Shown here one piece after another: positions 8,648-17,200 of a stretch of DNA of 64,000 nt; the stretch's first letter is position 1; every line of letters starts with the position of its first letter. The DNA is from a virus, in the IMG/VR virus record IMGVR_UViG_3300009610_000003, positions 1 through 64,000 of that record; one strand, written 5' to 3'. The notes under the pieces are model-generated. The model made no database searches and was not told the DNA's origin. It was given only the letters and a program-made list of their open reading frames with translations. Made by a program: the position numbers and the translations under genes.

Positions 8648-9120
8648 CAGGCCAACCTCTCGGCGAGCCGCTTTTGATTGCTGGCCACGATGGCAGGCCA
8701 CTGCTGAACCGCGTGGTCTACGAAGTGCCGACCCGGCTGGTTGTAGCTTCGACCGAGGCTGTCGGTGCCCGTGAAGCCGTAGTTCTGACGCGCGGCATAG
8801 GCCGCGATGAAGCCGAAGCTGATGGGCGTGCCCATCTCCCACCCGGCGATCAGCGCCTCGATTGCCGCTGCGTTGCCCACCTGCGGACCTGTCGTCTTGC
8901 CATCGGCCTTTGGGTCAATCGGTGGCACCGAGGCCCCGGCCACGCCGACCAGCGAATTCTGCAAGAAGCTGGTGTCCACAGGCATGTTGCCGCCCGCCGA
9001 TACCGGCACCTTCATCAGGCGCACGACTTCCTGCACGCTCTCTTTGATGATGGCTTCGATGAAAATAGGCGTGTCCGCTGCCCATTTCGCAATCTGTGCC
9101 GTGAAAGTGGTCGTCGCCAT
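8647..9120 (-). CDS. Neck / minor tail protein (HK97 gp10-like)
   Basis: The product has 157 aa. The pattern PVDTSFLQNSLVG..., AAYAARQNYGFTGTDSLGRSYNQPGRHFVDHAVQQWP matches HK97 gp10-type head-tail joining proteins (early DTG/S..LR-like segment, middle 'Y....E/QNYGF', late 'G..F...A...W'). It lies between the MuF-like gene and the tail terminator. The stop and start overlap both neighbours. Confidence 0.65.
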   Translation of the reverse strand: MATTTFTAQIAKWAADTPIFIEAIIKESVQEVVRLMKVPVSAGGNMPVDTSFLQNSLVGVAGASVPPIDPKADGKTTGPQVGNAAAIEALIAGWEMGTPISFGFIAAYAARQNYGFTGTDSLGRSYNQPGRHFVDHAVQQWPAIVASNQKRLAERLA

Positions 9121-10166
9121 TACAGCATGACCTCCTTCTTGGCCTTGGCGTAGCGCACCGCTGCCGTCATGTAATCGATCTTGTACTCGGCATGGCAGCG
9201 GCAGTTGATAACGTCTTCCGGGAACGCGCCATGCGCACGGTCGCCGGGGTGCATCATCTTCGCCCCCGTCTCGGGCGAGATGAACGGCTGCTGGTAGGCC
9301 ACCTTCTTGCCGTGCAGGATGTAATGGCTGCGCCGCTCGCGCCCGTCGCGGTTGGTGCGCCAGATTTTCATCACGTCTTGTTCCCGCACCTTGCCGGTTT
9401 CGATCATCTGCCGGATGCTCTCGGCTTGGCCAGCGTGCAGGGAAAGGATCGTCTCGGTGCGTGCAATATTCTCGCCCCGAAGCTGCAAGAGGCTGTCGGA
9501 ATAGCGACCCACCATCTTGGTCACGTCTTCGGCCTTCAGCGCTGTGCCGCTGGCAAGCGCCCGCAGCACCTTGGGGTCGAAGCGGGCGTCACGGCGCTCT
9601 CGCGTGAGATAGTTGCGCAAGAGCGCCGGGTCGCCCGAGAGAAGTTCCAGCTTGGCGTTCATGACGTATTTCGCCATGGCGGGTGTCAACCCTACTAGGC
9701 CACCTTCTCGCCTTCCCGTGCGGGCGCTGACGCGCCCCACGATGTCCAGCGCCGTGGTGCGGGGGCCTTGCCCAAGCGAAATACCGATTGAAAGGGTTTC
9801 GCGCACGGCCTTGCGTGCGGTGTTGCTGAGATTGACGACCAGCTTGCTGCTTTCCACCCGCAGCCATTCCTCAGCCGGGGGCGAGCGCACGTTGAAGCGG
9901 AAGACGATGCGGGCACGTGCCGCCTCAGAGGTCAGCACGGCAGCGTACTTGTAGACATCGGCCACGGCGTCGGCGACCCCGGAAAAGACCACCGGGTCAA
10001 GGTTGAGCATCGACAGCGCATGTTCAATGTTGCCGGTCGCGATGGCCTCTTCCAACGTCTTGACCACCGTCTCGTCGGTGATGTCGTCAATGGCGTCAAG
10101 GAACGCCTGCCGCACCTGCGGCTCCATCTGGTCGATTAGTTCTTGCAGGGAACTGGGCAGCGCCAT
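9120..10166 (-). CDS. Minor head protein, MuF / SPP1 gp7-like
   Basis: The protein has 348 aa. The C-terminal third carries the Mu-F signature: ENIARTETILSLHAGQ, then KIWRTNRDGRERRSHY, then HPGDRAHGAFPEDVINCRC. Family members are minor head components made in low copy and sometimes linked to DNA ejection. The N-terminal part is helical with no recognised enzyme domain. In many phages MuF follows the portal directly; here it sits after the connector genes, a shuffled order. Confidence 0.85.
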   Translation of the reverse strand: MALPSSLQELIDQMEPQVRQAFLDAIDDITDETVVKTLEEAIATGNIEHALSMLNLDPVVFSGVADAVADVYKYAAVLTSEAARARIVFRFNVRSPPAEEWLRVESSKLVVNLSNTARKAVRETLSIGISLGQGPRTTALDIVGRVSARTGRREGGLVGLTPAMAKYVMNAKLELLSGDPALLRNYLTRERRDARFDPKVLRALASGTALKAEDVTKMVGRYSDSLLQLRGENIARTETILSLHAGQAESIRQMIETGKVREQDVMKIWRTNRDGRERRSHYILHGKKVAYQQPFISPETGAKMMHPGDRAHGAFPEDVINCRCHAEYKIDYMTAAVRYAKAKKEVML

Positions 10167-10540
10167 TACGACCCCACCACCAGCTTGTAGACGATGATGA
10201 CGCCTGCTTCCGGCACCCGCGTCGCGCGCTTGATGACCGTGGGCTCGCCGTCGATGAACAACCTGTCGCTCACATGCGGGATGATGCCCGCCGGTAGGGA
10301 CAAGGCCGGGATGATCACCTGTCTGTCGGTCGCCAGCACGGTCGTGCCATCGACCAGCCTGCGGTCAATCGGCGTGACCGTTCCGATGACCGAGGTCGTA
10401 TTGATGGTGGGTGTATCGCCGGGGTCCCACGGAATGCTGACTGTCCGCGTTTGCTGTTCCAGAACGAGCGCGCCCTGCTGAAACTCATCGATAATGCCAT
10501 GAGCGATATTGGCCATGTCTTGATAGAAAGCGCCGCTCAT
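10166..10540 (-). CDS. Putative head closure / connector protein
   Basis: The product has 124 aa. The ATG at 10540 overlaps the preceding stop (ATGA) and is preferred to a longer start. The sequence is mostly beta-type (VSIPWDPGDTPTINTTSVIGTVTPIDRRLVDG...VIIPALSLPAGIIPHVSDRLFIDGEPTVIKRATRVPEAG). That style, and the place between a head-tail adaptor and gp10-like genes, suggests a head-closure (stopper) protein. The assignment rests mainly on position. Confidence 0.45.
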   Translation of the reverse strand: MSGAFYQDMANIAHGIIDEFQQGALVLEQQTRTVSIPWDPGDTPTINTTSVIGTVTPIDRRLVDGTTVLATDRQVIIPALSLPAGIIPHVSDRLFIDGEPTVIKRATRVPEAGVIIVYKLVVGS

Positions 10541-11040
10541 GCGCGTTTCAGCCACTTGGTCATGCTGCGGCCCTGCGCGGCTCCACTGCCGCCCAGCAGG
10601 CACGCCAGCATATTGTCCACAACGGTCAGGGTCGGCACCTGACTGGCCACCACGTCGCCACCCTTGCCCGTGGCATAGGTGACCGATACAGCCCCACTGA
10701 CGCTGACCGAGGTCTTGACCTGCCCGGCTACGACATCCGGCGAAAGCGAGTTGGGCGCGCTCAGTTCGCGCAGCGCGCCCTCATAAGTGGCCCGCTCGAT
10801 TTCCGCCGGTATCTCGTCGGGGGGTATCGTCTGGCCCTTACAGTCAACGGCCCCTGTACGGGGCCAGCCAAGTTCCTGTGCGCGGCCATCGGTGGGCACG
10901 CCGGGATAGCGTGCCCCATAGGTGTTGTCCAACCACAGCGTGGCCCGCTCAAGCGCCGGGTCTACCTCGCCCGCACTGGGCATGTACCCCATGCGGATGC
11001 AGTAGGCTTCGAAGTCGGCTTCAGTGCCGTAGTGGGCCAT
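10537..11040 (-). CDS. Head-tail adaptor (DnaT-like fold family)
   Basis: The protein has 167 aa. The segment FEAYCIRMGYMPSAGEVDPALERATLWLDNTYGARYPGVPTDGRAQELGWPR followed by PAEIERATYEGALREL is typical of the phage family often labelled 'DnaT-like ssDNA-binding protein'. Its helical bundle and position next to the capsid gene indicate a head-tail adaptor rather than a replication function. Confidence 0.68.
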   Translation of the reverse strand: MAHYGTEADFEAYCIRMGYMPSAGEVDPALERATLWLDNTYGARYPGVPTDGRAQELGWPRTGAVDCKGQTIPPDEIPAEIERATYEGALRELSAPNSLSPDVVAGQVKTSVSVSGAVSVTYATGKGGDVVASQVPTLTVVDNMLACLLGGSGAAQGRSMTKWLKRA

Positions 11041-11046
11041 GACACC

Positions 11047-11646
11047 TTACTTTTTCGCGTTGCTCGGCGGGGCCGCTGCCGTGGTCTTGGGCACCTTCTT
11101 CTCGGTGCTGGCGCTCTTCGCGTTCCCCCGGACACCGGCCCCGTCGCCCGCTTCCGGGGGATCGTCATCGTCGTCTTCGAAGGCATCCCAAGGAAGCTGC
11201 TCTTCCTCAGCCGCTTCGACTTCGGCCTTGGTCGGGCCTTCGCCTTCCACACTGGTTTTCTTCACCAGCTTTTCGGAAGCCGTGCCCTTGGTCGGGATGC
11301 GGTCGCGCAGGCGCTCAAGTGTCGATTTCGGCTTGCCCTGCGGGTCTTCAACGTGCCTGCGGCCAACGAGGTCGCGCACGTGGTCAAGGCGCAGCGGCAG
11401 GTCTACCGGGTCGCCTTCCTTGGTGTTCTCGGCAAGACCGGCGACGACCTTCTCGCCAATCTTCTTGACGCCTTCGATCATCTGTTCGCGGATGGCGACG
11501 ACATCCTCTTCCGCCTCTTCGCGGAAGTCGTCCACCATGCGGAAAGAGGTCTGGTGCATCTTGTTCCACGCATCGAACCGCTTCGCCTCAAGCTCAAGCT
11601 CGGGAAGCTGCGACACGCGGGCACGGCTAAAAGCTGACAGGCCCAT
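11047..11646 (-). CDS. Unknown virion-block protein with acidic, Lys-rich tail
   Basis: The product has 199 aa. It is helical and charged for about 125 residues (LELEAKRFDAWNKMHQTSFRMVDDFREEAEEDVV...). It then has a low-complexity tail with a run of five Asp (FEDDDDDPPEAGDG) and ends Lys/Ala-rich. It lies between the major capsid gene and the adaptor and follows a strong hairpin. I do not recognise a family. A structural or assembly role is suggested only by location. Confidence 0.65.
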   Translation of the reverse strand: MGLSAFSRARVSQLPELELEAKRFDAWNKMHQTSFRMVDDFREEAEEDVVAIREQMIEGVKKIGEKVVAGLAENTKEGDPVDLPLRLDHVRDLVGRRHVEDPQGKPKSTLERLRDRIPTKGTASEKLVKKTSVEGEGPTKAEVEAAEEEQLPWDAFEDDDDDPPEAGDGAGVRGNAKSASTEKKVPKTTAAAPPSNAKK

Positions 11647-11675
11647 GGCTGGGTTTCCTTTCCTGTTATTGAGCA

Positions 11676-11708
11676 GGGGGAACCGGTGGGAGTGATCCCG
11701 GTTCCCCC
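11676..11708 (-). terminator. Strong hairpin after the major capsid gene
   Basis: The arms GGGGGAACCGG and CCGGTTCCCCC form an 11-bp perfect stem with an 11-nt loop, between the capsid stop and the next gene. There is no U tract on the minus strand, so it may be an attenuator or mRNA-stabilising hairpin that raises capsid expression rather than a full terminator. Confidence 0.55.
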
Positions 11709-11754
11709 CATCGCTTACGGGTCAACGACGAGGAAGATTGCCGCGAGCGAAACC

Positions 11755-12708
11755 TTACGCCAGCTTGTGCTTGAACTGGACGATACGGATGTTCTTGTTC
11801 TCGTACCGGCGGTTCCAGTTCGTGCCGACCGTTAGCTCAACGTTGGTCGGTGCGACACCCGTCGCCGTGCCGACCCACGCGACGCCGCGCGGGTGCATGA
11901 CGAAGTGCCGACGATTGATCAGGATGTCCTCGCCAGCGAGGCTATCGCGATCAGTCTCGGTCGGGGTCGGTGCGCCGCCGTCCGCGTAGCCGATAGCGCC
12001 AGCGCCGAACAGGTAGCTGGTGTACACGCCGGTCGCAACCGGCATCCCATCGTCCACGATCACCCGCTTGCCCATGTAATAGGGCAGGGTCGGGTTGCCG
12101 TCGCGGTCTTCCTTGAAGTCGATGAGGCCCTGCTTGACCAGCACGGCCACCGTGGCCGAGTGCATGGCGAAAGCGGTCAACTGGGCAGCGGCGTCGCCCA
12201 GCTTGTAGATGGCGTCCACCACGCTGTCGCCACCGATGACGGCGGCTGCGCCCGCGCCTGCGGAGATGTCGTGGATGTTGCCCGACATGCTGGCGGCCTT
12301 GAAGATGCCTTCCAGAATGGACAGCACCATCGCCTGCCAGCGGCGTGACCAGTATGCGCCAACCAGCCCGGCGATTTCCCGCATCGGGTCATCGCCCGAA
12401 AGGGCTTCGGCGAGGTCGTTGACACCCCACGCCTTGCCGCGAGCGTGCAGCACGGCGATGTCCTGCGCCGAGGTGATCTTATCGACGCCCAGCGGCACGA
12501 CATCGGACAAAATCTCTTCGACGCCGGTCAGGTCCTTCCAGAACGGCATGGCGAGCGTGGTGCCGCCTTTCATGCCGAACACGTTCAGTTCGCCGACCGT
12601 CTGGATAATGCCGCTCTCGTAGAAAGCGGACAAGGCGGTCGTGCGTTCAACCACGTAGGGGTTGAAGATTGCGGGGACGATGACATCAGCAATTTTTGTA
12701 GCGGCCAT
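11755..12708 (-). CDS. Major capsid protein (HK97 fold)
   Basis: The protein has 317 aa. It begins MAATKIADVIVPAIFNPYVVERTTALSAFYESGI and includes MPFWKDL, VLHARGKAWGVNDLAEALSGDDPMREIAGLVGAYW and AMHSATVAVLVKQGLIDF. These blocks are typical of HK97-fold capsid proteins that follow a separate scaffold gene in this type of phage. It has a good Shine-Dalgarno (GAGGAGG) before ATG. It lies downstream of the scaffold and upstream of connectors and is isolated by its own leader and trailing hairpin, consistent with high expression. No N-terminal delta domain is visible. Confidence 0.88.
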   Translation of the reverse strand: MAATKIADVIVPAIFNPYVVERTTALSAFYESGIIQTVGELNVFGMKGGTTLAMPFWKDLTGVEEILSDVVPLGVDKITSAQDIAVLHARGKAWGVNDLAEALSGDDPMREIAGLVGAYWSRRWQAMVLSILEGIFKAASMSGNIHDISAGAGAAAVIGGDSVVDAIYKLGDAAAQLTAFAMHSATVAVLVKQGLIDFKEDRDGNPTLPYYMGKRVIVDDGMPVATGVYTSYLFGAGAIGYADGGAPTPTETDRDSLAGEDILINRRHFVMHPRGVAWVGTATGVAPTNVELTVGTNWNRRYENKNIRIVQFKHKLA

Positions 12709-12858
12709 AGGTGCAGTCCTCCTCAGTTGGCCATGGGGTTAAGCATGAACCAACCGAAGTCATTGACCGTCCGGCTGGGGGGGACACTTCGTTCTGCCAT
12801 TAGCCGAGAACGAATGTACCTATGTTTATTGGTCGCCCGCCATTAGCCGAGGCAACCC
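12709..12858 (-). promoter_or_regulatory. Capsid leader with inverted and direct repeats
   Basis: The 150-bp gap between scaffold and capsid holds an 8-bp inverted repeat, TTCGTTCT...AGAACGAA (12788-12814), whose loop contains CGGCTAATGGC. The same TCGGCTAATGGC recurs about 36 bp away at 12840-12851. The strong ribosome-binding site GAGGAGG sits before the capsid ATG at 12708. This looks like a regulatory or processing leader for the capsid mRNA. Confidence 0.45.
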
Positions 12859-13698
12859 TTACGCAGCAAGAATTCTATCGATTTCCGACTGCGTGCGCCC
12901 CGCTGCTTTCATGAAGCGGCGGGCCTTGTCCTTATCGGATTTGATAATGCGGCCCTGTTCCGTCATGTTGAAGGCTTCCTTCGACCACGGATTTATTTCA
13001 GAACCCCGACCGTTGCCAGACCCATGGCTTCCTGAGCCTTTGGCTGGCATGACGAACGGTTTACCATCGTCCGACTTAGACCAATTTTCCACGAATTTGT
13101 CGATATCTACTTCACCGAGGTCGGTGTCAACGACTGCGTGGCGCTTGCCATCGTCGCCCTTGCGCACCTTCACGGAACTGCGGAGCAGGGCGCGGGTCGC
13201 GCCCATGAATTCCTTGGCGATGCCGCTCTTGACCAAAGCTTCGGTCAGGCCGCCGTCCACAAGCGTCGCGTGGATAAGATCGTCGCGTTCCTTGATTTCC
13301 TCTTCCTTGGCCCGCAGGTCGGCCAGCCGCTTGGCCTCAGCGTCGCGCAGGCGCTGCTCGTAGCGCTCGCGTTCCTTCTGAAGCTTCTGCTCGGTGTCCT
13401 TGTCGCGATTGGGGTCGTTCTTCAGCGTCTCAAGCTCGGCGGTGATGTCCGCATAGCGCGCCGGGTCGAAGTCGTCGGGCAGACCTGCGGTCTTGGCTTC
13501 CAGATTGGTGACCCTGTCCTGAAGGGTCTTCTTTTCCCGCTTGAGCGTAGCCAAAGCCGTGGTCAGTGAATGCAGGGAGGTGTGGGCGGTGAGGGTGTTG
13601 TCCAGATCAAGATAGAACTTGCCGTCCTTCTCGACATACTCACCGGCCAAAGCCGCAGGAATATCTTCGGCTTTCTCAATGACCGCACGCAGTGCCAC
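12859..13698 (-). CDS. Capsid scaffold protein
   Basis: The protein has 279 aa. There is a long coiled-coil centre (about residues 45-145, LATLKREKKTLQDRVTNLEAK... and KLQKERERYEQRLRDAEAKRLADLRAKEEEIKERDD), then LIHATLVDGGLTEALVKSGIAKEFMGATRALL, a known block in phage scaffold proteins. The C-terminal region is basic and Gly/Ser-rich. Placed immediately upstream of the capsid gene, it should guide procapsid assembly and then leave or be degraded. Confidence 0.82.
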   Translation of the reverse strand: MALRAVIEKAEDIPAALAGEYVEKDGKFYLDLDNTLTAHTSLHSLTTALATLKREKKTLQDRVTNLEAKTAGLPDDFDPARYADITAELETLKNDPNRDKDTEQKLQKERERYEQRLRDAEAKRLADLRAKEEEIKERDDLIHATLVDGGLTEALVKSGIAKEFMGATRALLRSSVKVRKGDDGKRHAVVDTDLGEVDIDKFVENWSKSDDGKPFVMPAKGSGSHGSGNGRGSEINPWSKEAFNMTEQGRIIKSDKDKARRFMKAAGRTQSEIDRILAA

Positions 13699-13712
13699 GC
13701 TATCAATTCTCC

Positions 13713-13877
13713 CTAAGTCGTGGGCTCGTCGTCGCCTTCCACAGGCTCGTCGTCACCCTCTACAGGCTCGTCGTCGCCTTCCACCGGCTCGTCGTCGCCC
13801 TCTTCGGGCTCGGGCTCAGGCTTGCGCTTGGGTTCCTTCACCTCATCATCGTCGTCGCGAACACCGGGACGGCCCAT
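13713..13877 (-). CDS. Small acidic protein with four GDDEPVE heptads
   Basis: This is a 54-aa ORF on the minus strand. It starts MGRPGVRDDDDEVKEPKRKPEPEPEE and is followed by four near-perfect copies of the heptad GDDEPVE, ending GDDEPTT. Codon-aligned 21-bp DNA repeats encode the heptads. It sits 14 bp upstream of the scaffold gene. The function is unknown; very acidic small proteins near scaffold genes may act in assembly or mimic nucleic acid, but that is speculation. Confidence 0.6.
   Translation of the reverse strand: MGRPGVRDDDDEVKEPKRKPEPEPEEGDDEPVEGDDEPVEGDDEPVEGDDEPTT
13723..13806. repeat. Four 21-bp tandem repeats
   Basis: The unit is GGCTCGTCGTCGCCTTCCA plus CA/CC, with few mismatches. 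Copies start at 13723, 13744, 13765 and 13786. The period is seven codons, so changes in copy number would keep the reading frame of the acidic protein. Confidence 0.9.
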
Positions 13878-13930
13878 GAGAAATTCCCCTTCAAATGCAC
13901 CTGATTGGAAGCGTGCGAAACATACGCTTC

Positions 13931-13959
13931 AAGCCCTTGCTTTGGCTAGGGCTTTTTTT
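13931..13959 (+). terminator. Plus-oriented hairpin with T run
   Basis: The stem is AAGCCCT/AGGGCTT followed by seven T. It points in the plus direction, although the neighbouring genes are all on the minus strand, and it overlaps the 3' end of the small gene at 13946-14170. It may stop antisense transcription into the virion operon. Confidence 0.45.
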
Positions 13960-14170
13960 GCTTCTTCAAGTGGGGGTTCTCTTCGCCCTGATAGGCCAGC
14001 TTGTTGGGGTCGCCTTCGGGGTCGTCATTGACCAGTTGCTCGCCCGGATTGAGCGGCACAATGCCGTCAAGTGTCCAGTCGCCGAACCGCTCGGAACCGG
14101 GGTAAGGCTCAGGTGCGGGCGGCAGGTCGGTGAAGAACTGTCTTTGGGTCGATACGGGTTTCTTGGCCAT
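13946..14170 (-). CDS. Small unknown protein before scaffold unit
   Basis: The product has 74 aa (MAKKPVSTQRQFFTDLPPAPEPYPGSERFGDWTLDGIVPLNPGEQLV...), Pro-rich and soluble, with a basic C-terminus (KKQKKP). No family was recognised. It is preceded by a good ribosome-binding site (GAAAGGAACAGC) and by one of the shared-spacer promoters, so it heads the scaffold-capsid transcription unit. Confidence 0.6.
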   Translation of the reverse strand: MAKKPVSTQRQFFTDLPPAPEPYPGSERFGDWTLDGIVPLNPGEQLVNDDPEGDPNKLAYQGEENPHLKKQKKP

Positions 14171-14205
14171 GCTGTTCCTTTCATTCGGGGTTGGGTTGAC
14201 CCCTA

Positions 14206-14234
14206 GATATACGATCCTTTATGCATTTCCGCCA
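14206..14234 (-). promoter_or_regulatory. Shared-spacer promoter P1 (scaffold-capsid unit)
   Basis: The -35-like box is TGGCGG, the spacer is 17 bp, and the -10 is TATATC. The spacer ends in AAAGGATCG, the block common to five sites in this window. It overlaps the end of the ADP-ribosyltransferase gene and lies about 36 bp before the ATG at 14170. Confidence 0.6.
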
Positions 14235-17200
14235 GCATTGCTCACGATTTCCACGTCGATGACATCGATCTTGCTGTACCCGCCGACCTCCATGTTCTCG
14301 GTGGTGCTGATGTATTTGAAGCGCGTGCCGCGCGCGGCAATCACCTCCGCTTCATCGGCCATCGCCGACGAGACGGTGCTGCGTCGGCTGATGAACGCCG
14401 CCTTGGTGCCCGCAGGCACGCGCACGCGGAACAGCACCTTGTTGCCGGTGATCGTTGACCGACCGGCAAAGGTATTCAGCGAGACGTTGGGGTTGTGTGA
14501 CATGCTGGCATAGCCCATGTCGGGGAATTCCAGCGGGGGCGGGATGTTGTTCAGGTCACCGGTCGAACTGATGCCACGCCACATGATGGCGTCTTCCTTG
14601 GTCTTGTTCATGATGCTGTCCAGCGTCATGACGTGCTTCTTGCTGATCGGCCCCAAGGCATCGAAACCCTGCTTGCGCAGCGTCCTGTTCATCTCCCCGT
14701 AGCCGCTGGCCGTGTAATACTGCACCGCCTGCGTGCTGACGCCATTGAACGGGAGGTTCACGGCCTTCCGGGTTTCTTCCATGATGATCGATTTGTTCGA
14801 CGCCTTCAGGTCGGTTATGCCTGCCGCCTTGCCCCAGCGGGTCGTGTTGTCCTTCCATGGCGCAGGCTTCACTAGCTGCTCGTAATGCACCTTGTACTTG
14901 CTGGCCTTGGCCGCCTGTTCCGCCGCTGCCTTCGTCTGCGCTTCCGCCGCCTGCGTCTGAGCGAACTTGGCCTTTTGGGCCTCAACCGCCGCCTTTTGCT
15001 CGGGCGAAACGAACTTGACGTGCCCGTCATCGACCATCTGCTGAAGAGCAGCTTTCTGCTGGTCTTTGGTCAGCGTGGTCGATTGGAAATATTTCTCGAT
15101 GGTCTTGGTCTTGCTGCCCCCGGTCGTCTTTTCGATATTGTAGAATTTCTTGTATTCGTTCGTGCCGTCCTTGTAGGGGTTGCTCGGCTTGGTGACCGTC
15201 ACGTCCCACTTGGCATAGTCCGCTTCCGGGATGTCCGCGAGCTTGGTGATGACCTTGGGCACGTTGGTCACCATCTGCGGGGCGGTGGAAGAGCCCATCT
15301 TGACGATGTGCAGGGCACCCCCGGCAACGGCTGTGTCTATAAAATCGTCTATGTCCTTGTCGGTCGGATTGTGAAGCTGCTTCTTCAACATCGCCTTGTA
15401 CTCAGCGACGTTGTACTGATCCGCATATGTCCCCGGCCCGGTCTTGATGACGGCATCGTCGGCCAGACCGCCGGGGGTCTTCTTCATGGCAACCGCAGAA
15501 GGTCCGGGCGGCACCTTGCCGGGTTTGCTGGTGATCGCGCCTGACGAAAGGAAACCTTCCAAAGCGGTATCGGGGTCACCGTGCCCGGCACCCGACCACA
15601 TCTTTTTCCACTCGGTCACCGTGTATTTGTTGCCGAGGCTGGTCGTCAGGATGTCGTCATCGGCGAGCTTCGCCACGGTGGGGTTCTGCGGGGCGGCAGG
15701 CGCAGGTGCTGGCTCTGGGGGCTTGGGTGCAGGGGCCGGTGCTGGCGCGGGCTCTGCGGGCTTCGGGGCAGGCGCTGGCGCAGGCTCTGCGGGCTTCGGT
15801 GCGGGGGCCGGTGCTGGCTTGGGCGCAGGGGCCGGTGTGGCGGGCGCGATCTTGATCGCGCCACTCGTCACATACTTGTCCAAGGCGGCGTCAGCGTTAT
15901 CCGACCCGCCCCAGTAATTCTTCTTCCATTCGGCCACCGTGGATTTTTCACCCGTGCTGTCGATTGTCACGATGTCGTCGTTCTTGAATTTCGACACCGG
16001 CTTCTGGCCTGCGATTGGCGCAGGCTCGGGGGCAGGTTTCGGGGCTGGCTGTGCAACCTTCGCGGGCGGTGCCGCCTTCGGCACGAACTGCAACAGATCG
16101 TCGTCTATCTGCTCATTCAAAATCTGGTCGGCGTCGGCGTCGTCTATGCCCTCTTTGATCTTGTAGTCGGCGACCGTGTACTTGTTGCCAAGCCACGTCT
16201 CCACCACGTCATCGTCCTTGAATTTGATCGCGGATTTCGCGGGCGTATCGGGGGCTGGCCCGGTGGGCTTCGCCTTCACCGTCCATGCGCCCGTGGCGAT
16301 CTTCTCATCGAAGGCATTCACCGAGGCCATATCGCCTTTCTTGAGGTCACCGGCCTTGTACTCGGTGCCGAACGGCGAAACGACGATGTCGTTATCGTCC
16401 AGATCGGCGAGGCCCTTCTTCGTCGTCGCCGAGGCCGCCGCAGGCTCGCCCAGCCCCGTCTGCATCTTCGCGGTCGTCAGGCCCATCTGCTTGGCCGTCG
16501 CTTCGAAGTCGTCGTGGTTCTGCCCCGGCTGGAACGGGTTCTTGGTGATGACCCCCAGCTTCTGGTCGTTCGACTGCATGTGCGCGGCGAGCGTGCCGGG
16601 GGTCAGCGTGCCTGCCTTCATGGCGGCCAGATCGGCGGGGTGGTGGACGGTGATGAACCCCTTCTTGATGTCGTACATGATATGCTCTTGGCCCTTGGCC
16701 TTGCCGCCCACGGCGGCATGGAACTGGCCAACGGTCATGCCGTCCTTGTACTGCGCGAAATCGGCGTTCGCCTTGGTGCCCGGCTTCTTCGGGTTGTGCG
16801 GCACCTGCATCGTGATGATGTCGTTCTCTTTGATGCCCTTGATCTTGCTGGTGATCAGATAATCCGACTTCTTCAGCAGGCTCGGCTCAGCCGACGAGCC
16901 GAACTGCTGGCCCGTGGGTGATGTCAGGAAGTTCTTCGGCGCTGGCGCTGCGGGGGCAGGCGCGGGCGCTGGCGCGGGTTGACCCGGAACCTGCGGTTTG
17001 GGTGCTTCCGCCCCCGGAAGCGCGTCAGCGGGCTTGGCAAGCTGTGTGACGGCAGGCATCGGCGGCTTGCCGAGGCCCGCGCCGGGTCGTTGCGCAAGCT
17101 GCACCGGGTCATGGACGGTGATGAAACCCTTCTTGAGGTCGTAGGCCAGATGCTCGGGGGCTTTCGCCTTGCCCGCGCCACCCGTGGCGATGGCGGTCTT

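Noticed and set aside
13723-13806. Possible CRISPR-like repeat array
   Set aside because: The repeats are contiguous 21-bp units without spacers and encode a heptad protein repeat.
15581-16921. Long plus-strand ORF opposite the ADP-ribosyltransferase gene (446 codons)
   Set aside because: Its product is Arg/Gly/His/Leu-rich with no motif, mirrors the repeats of the minus-strand gene, and has no ribosome-binding site; it is a high-G+C shadow frame.
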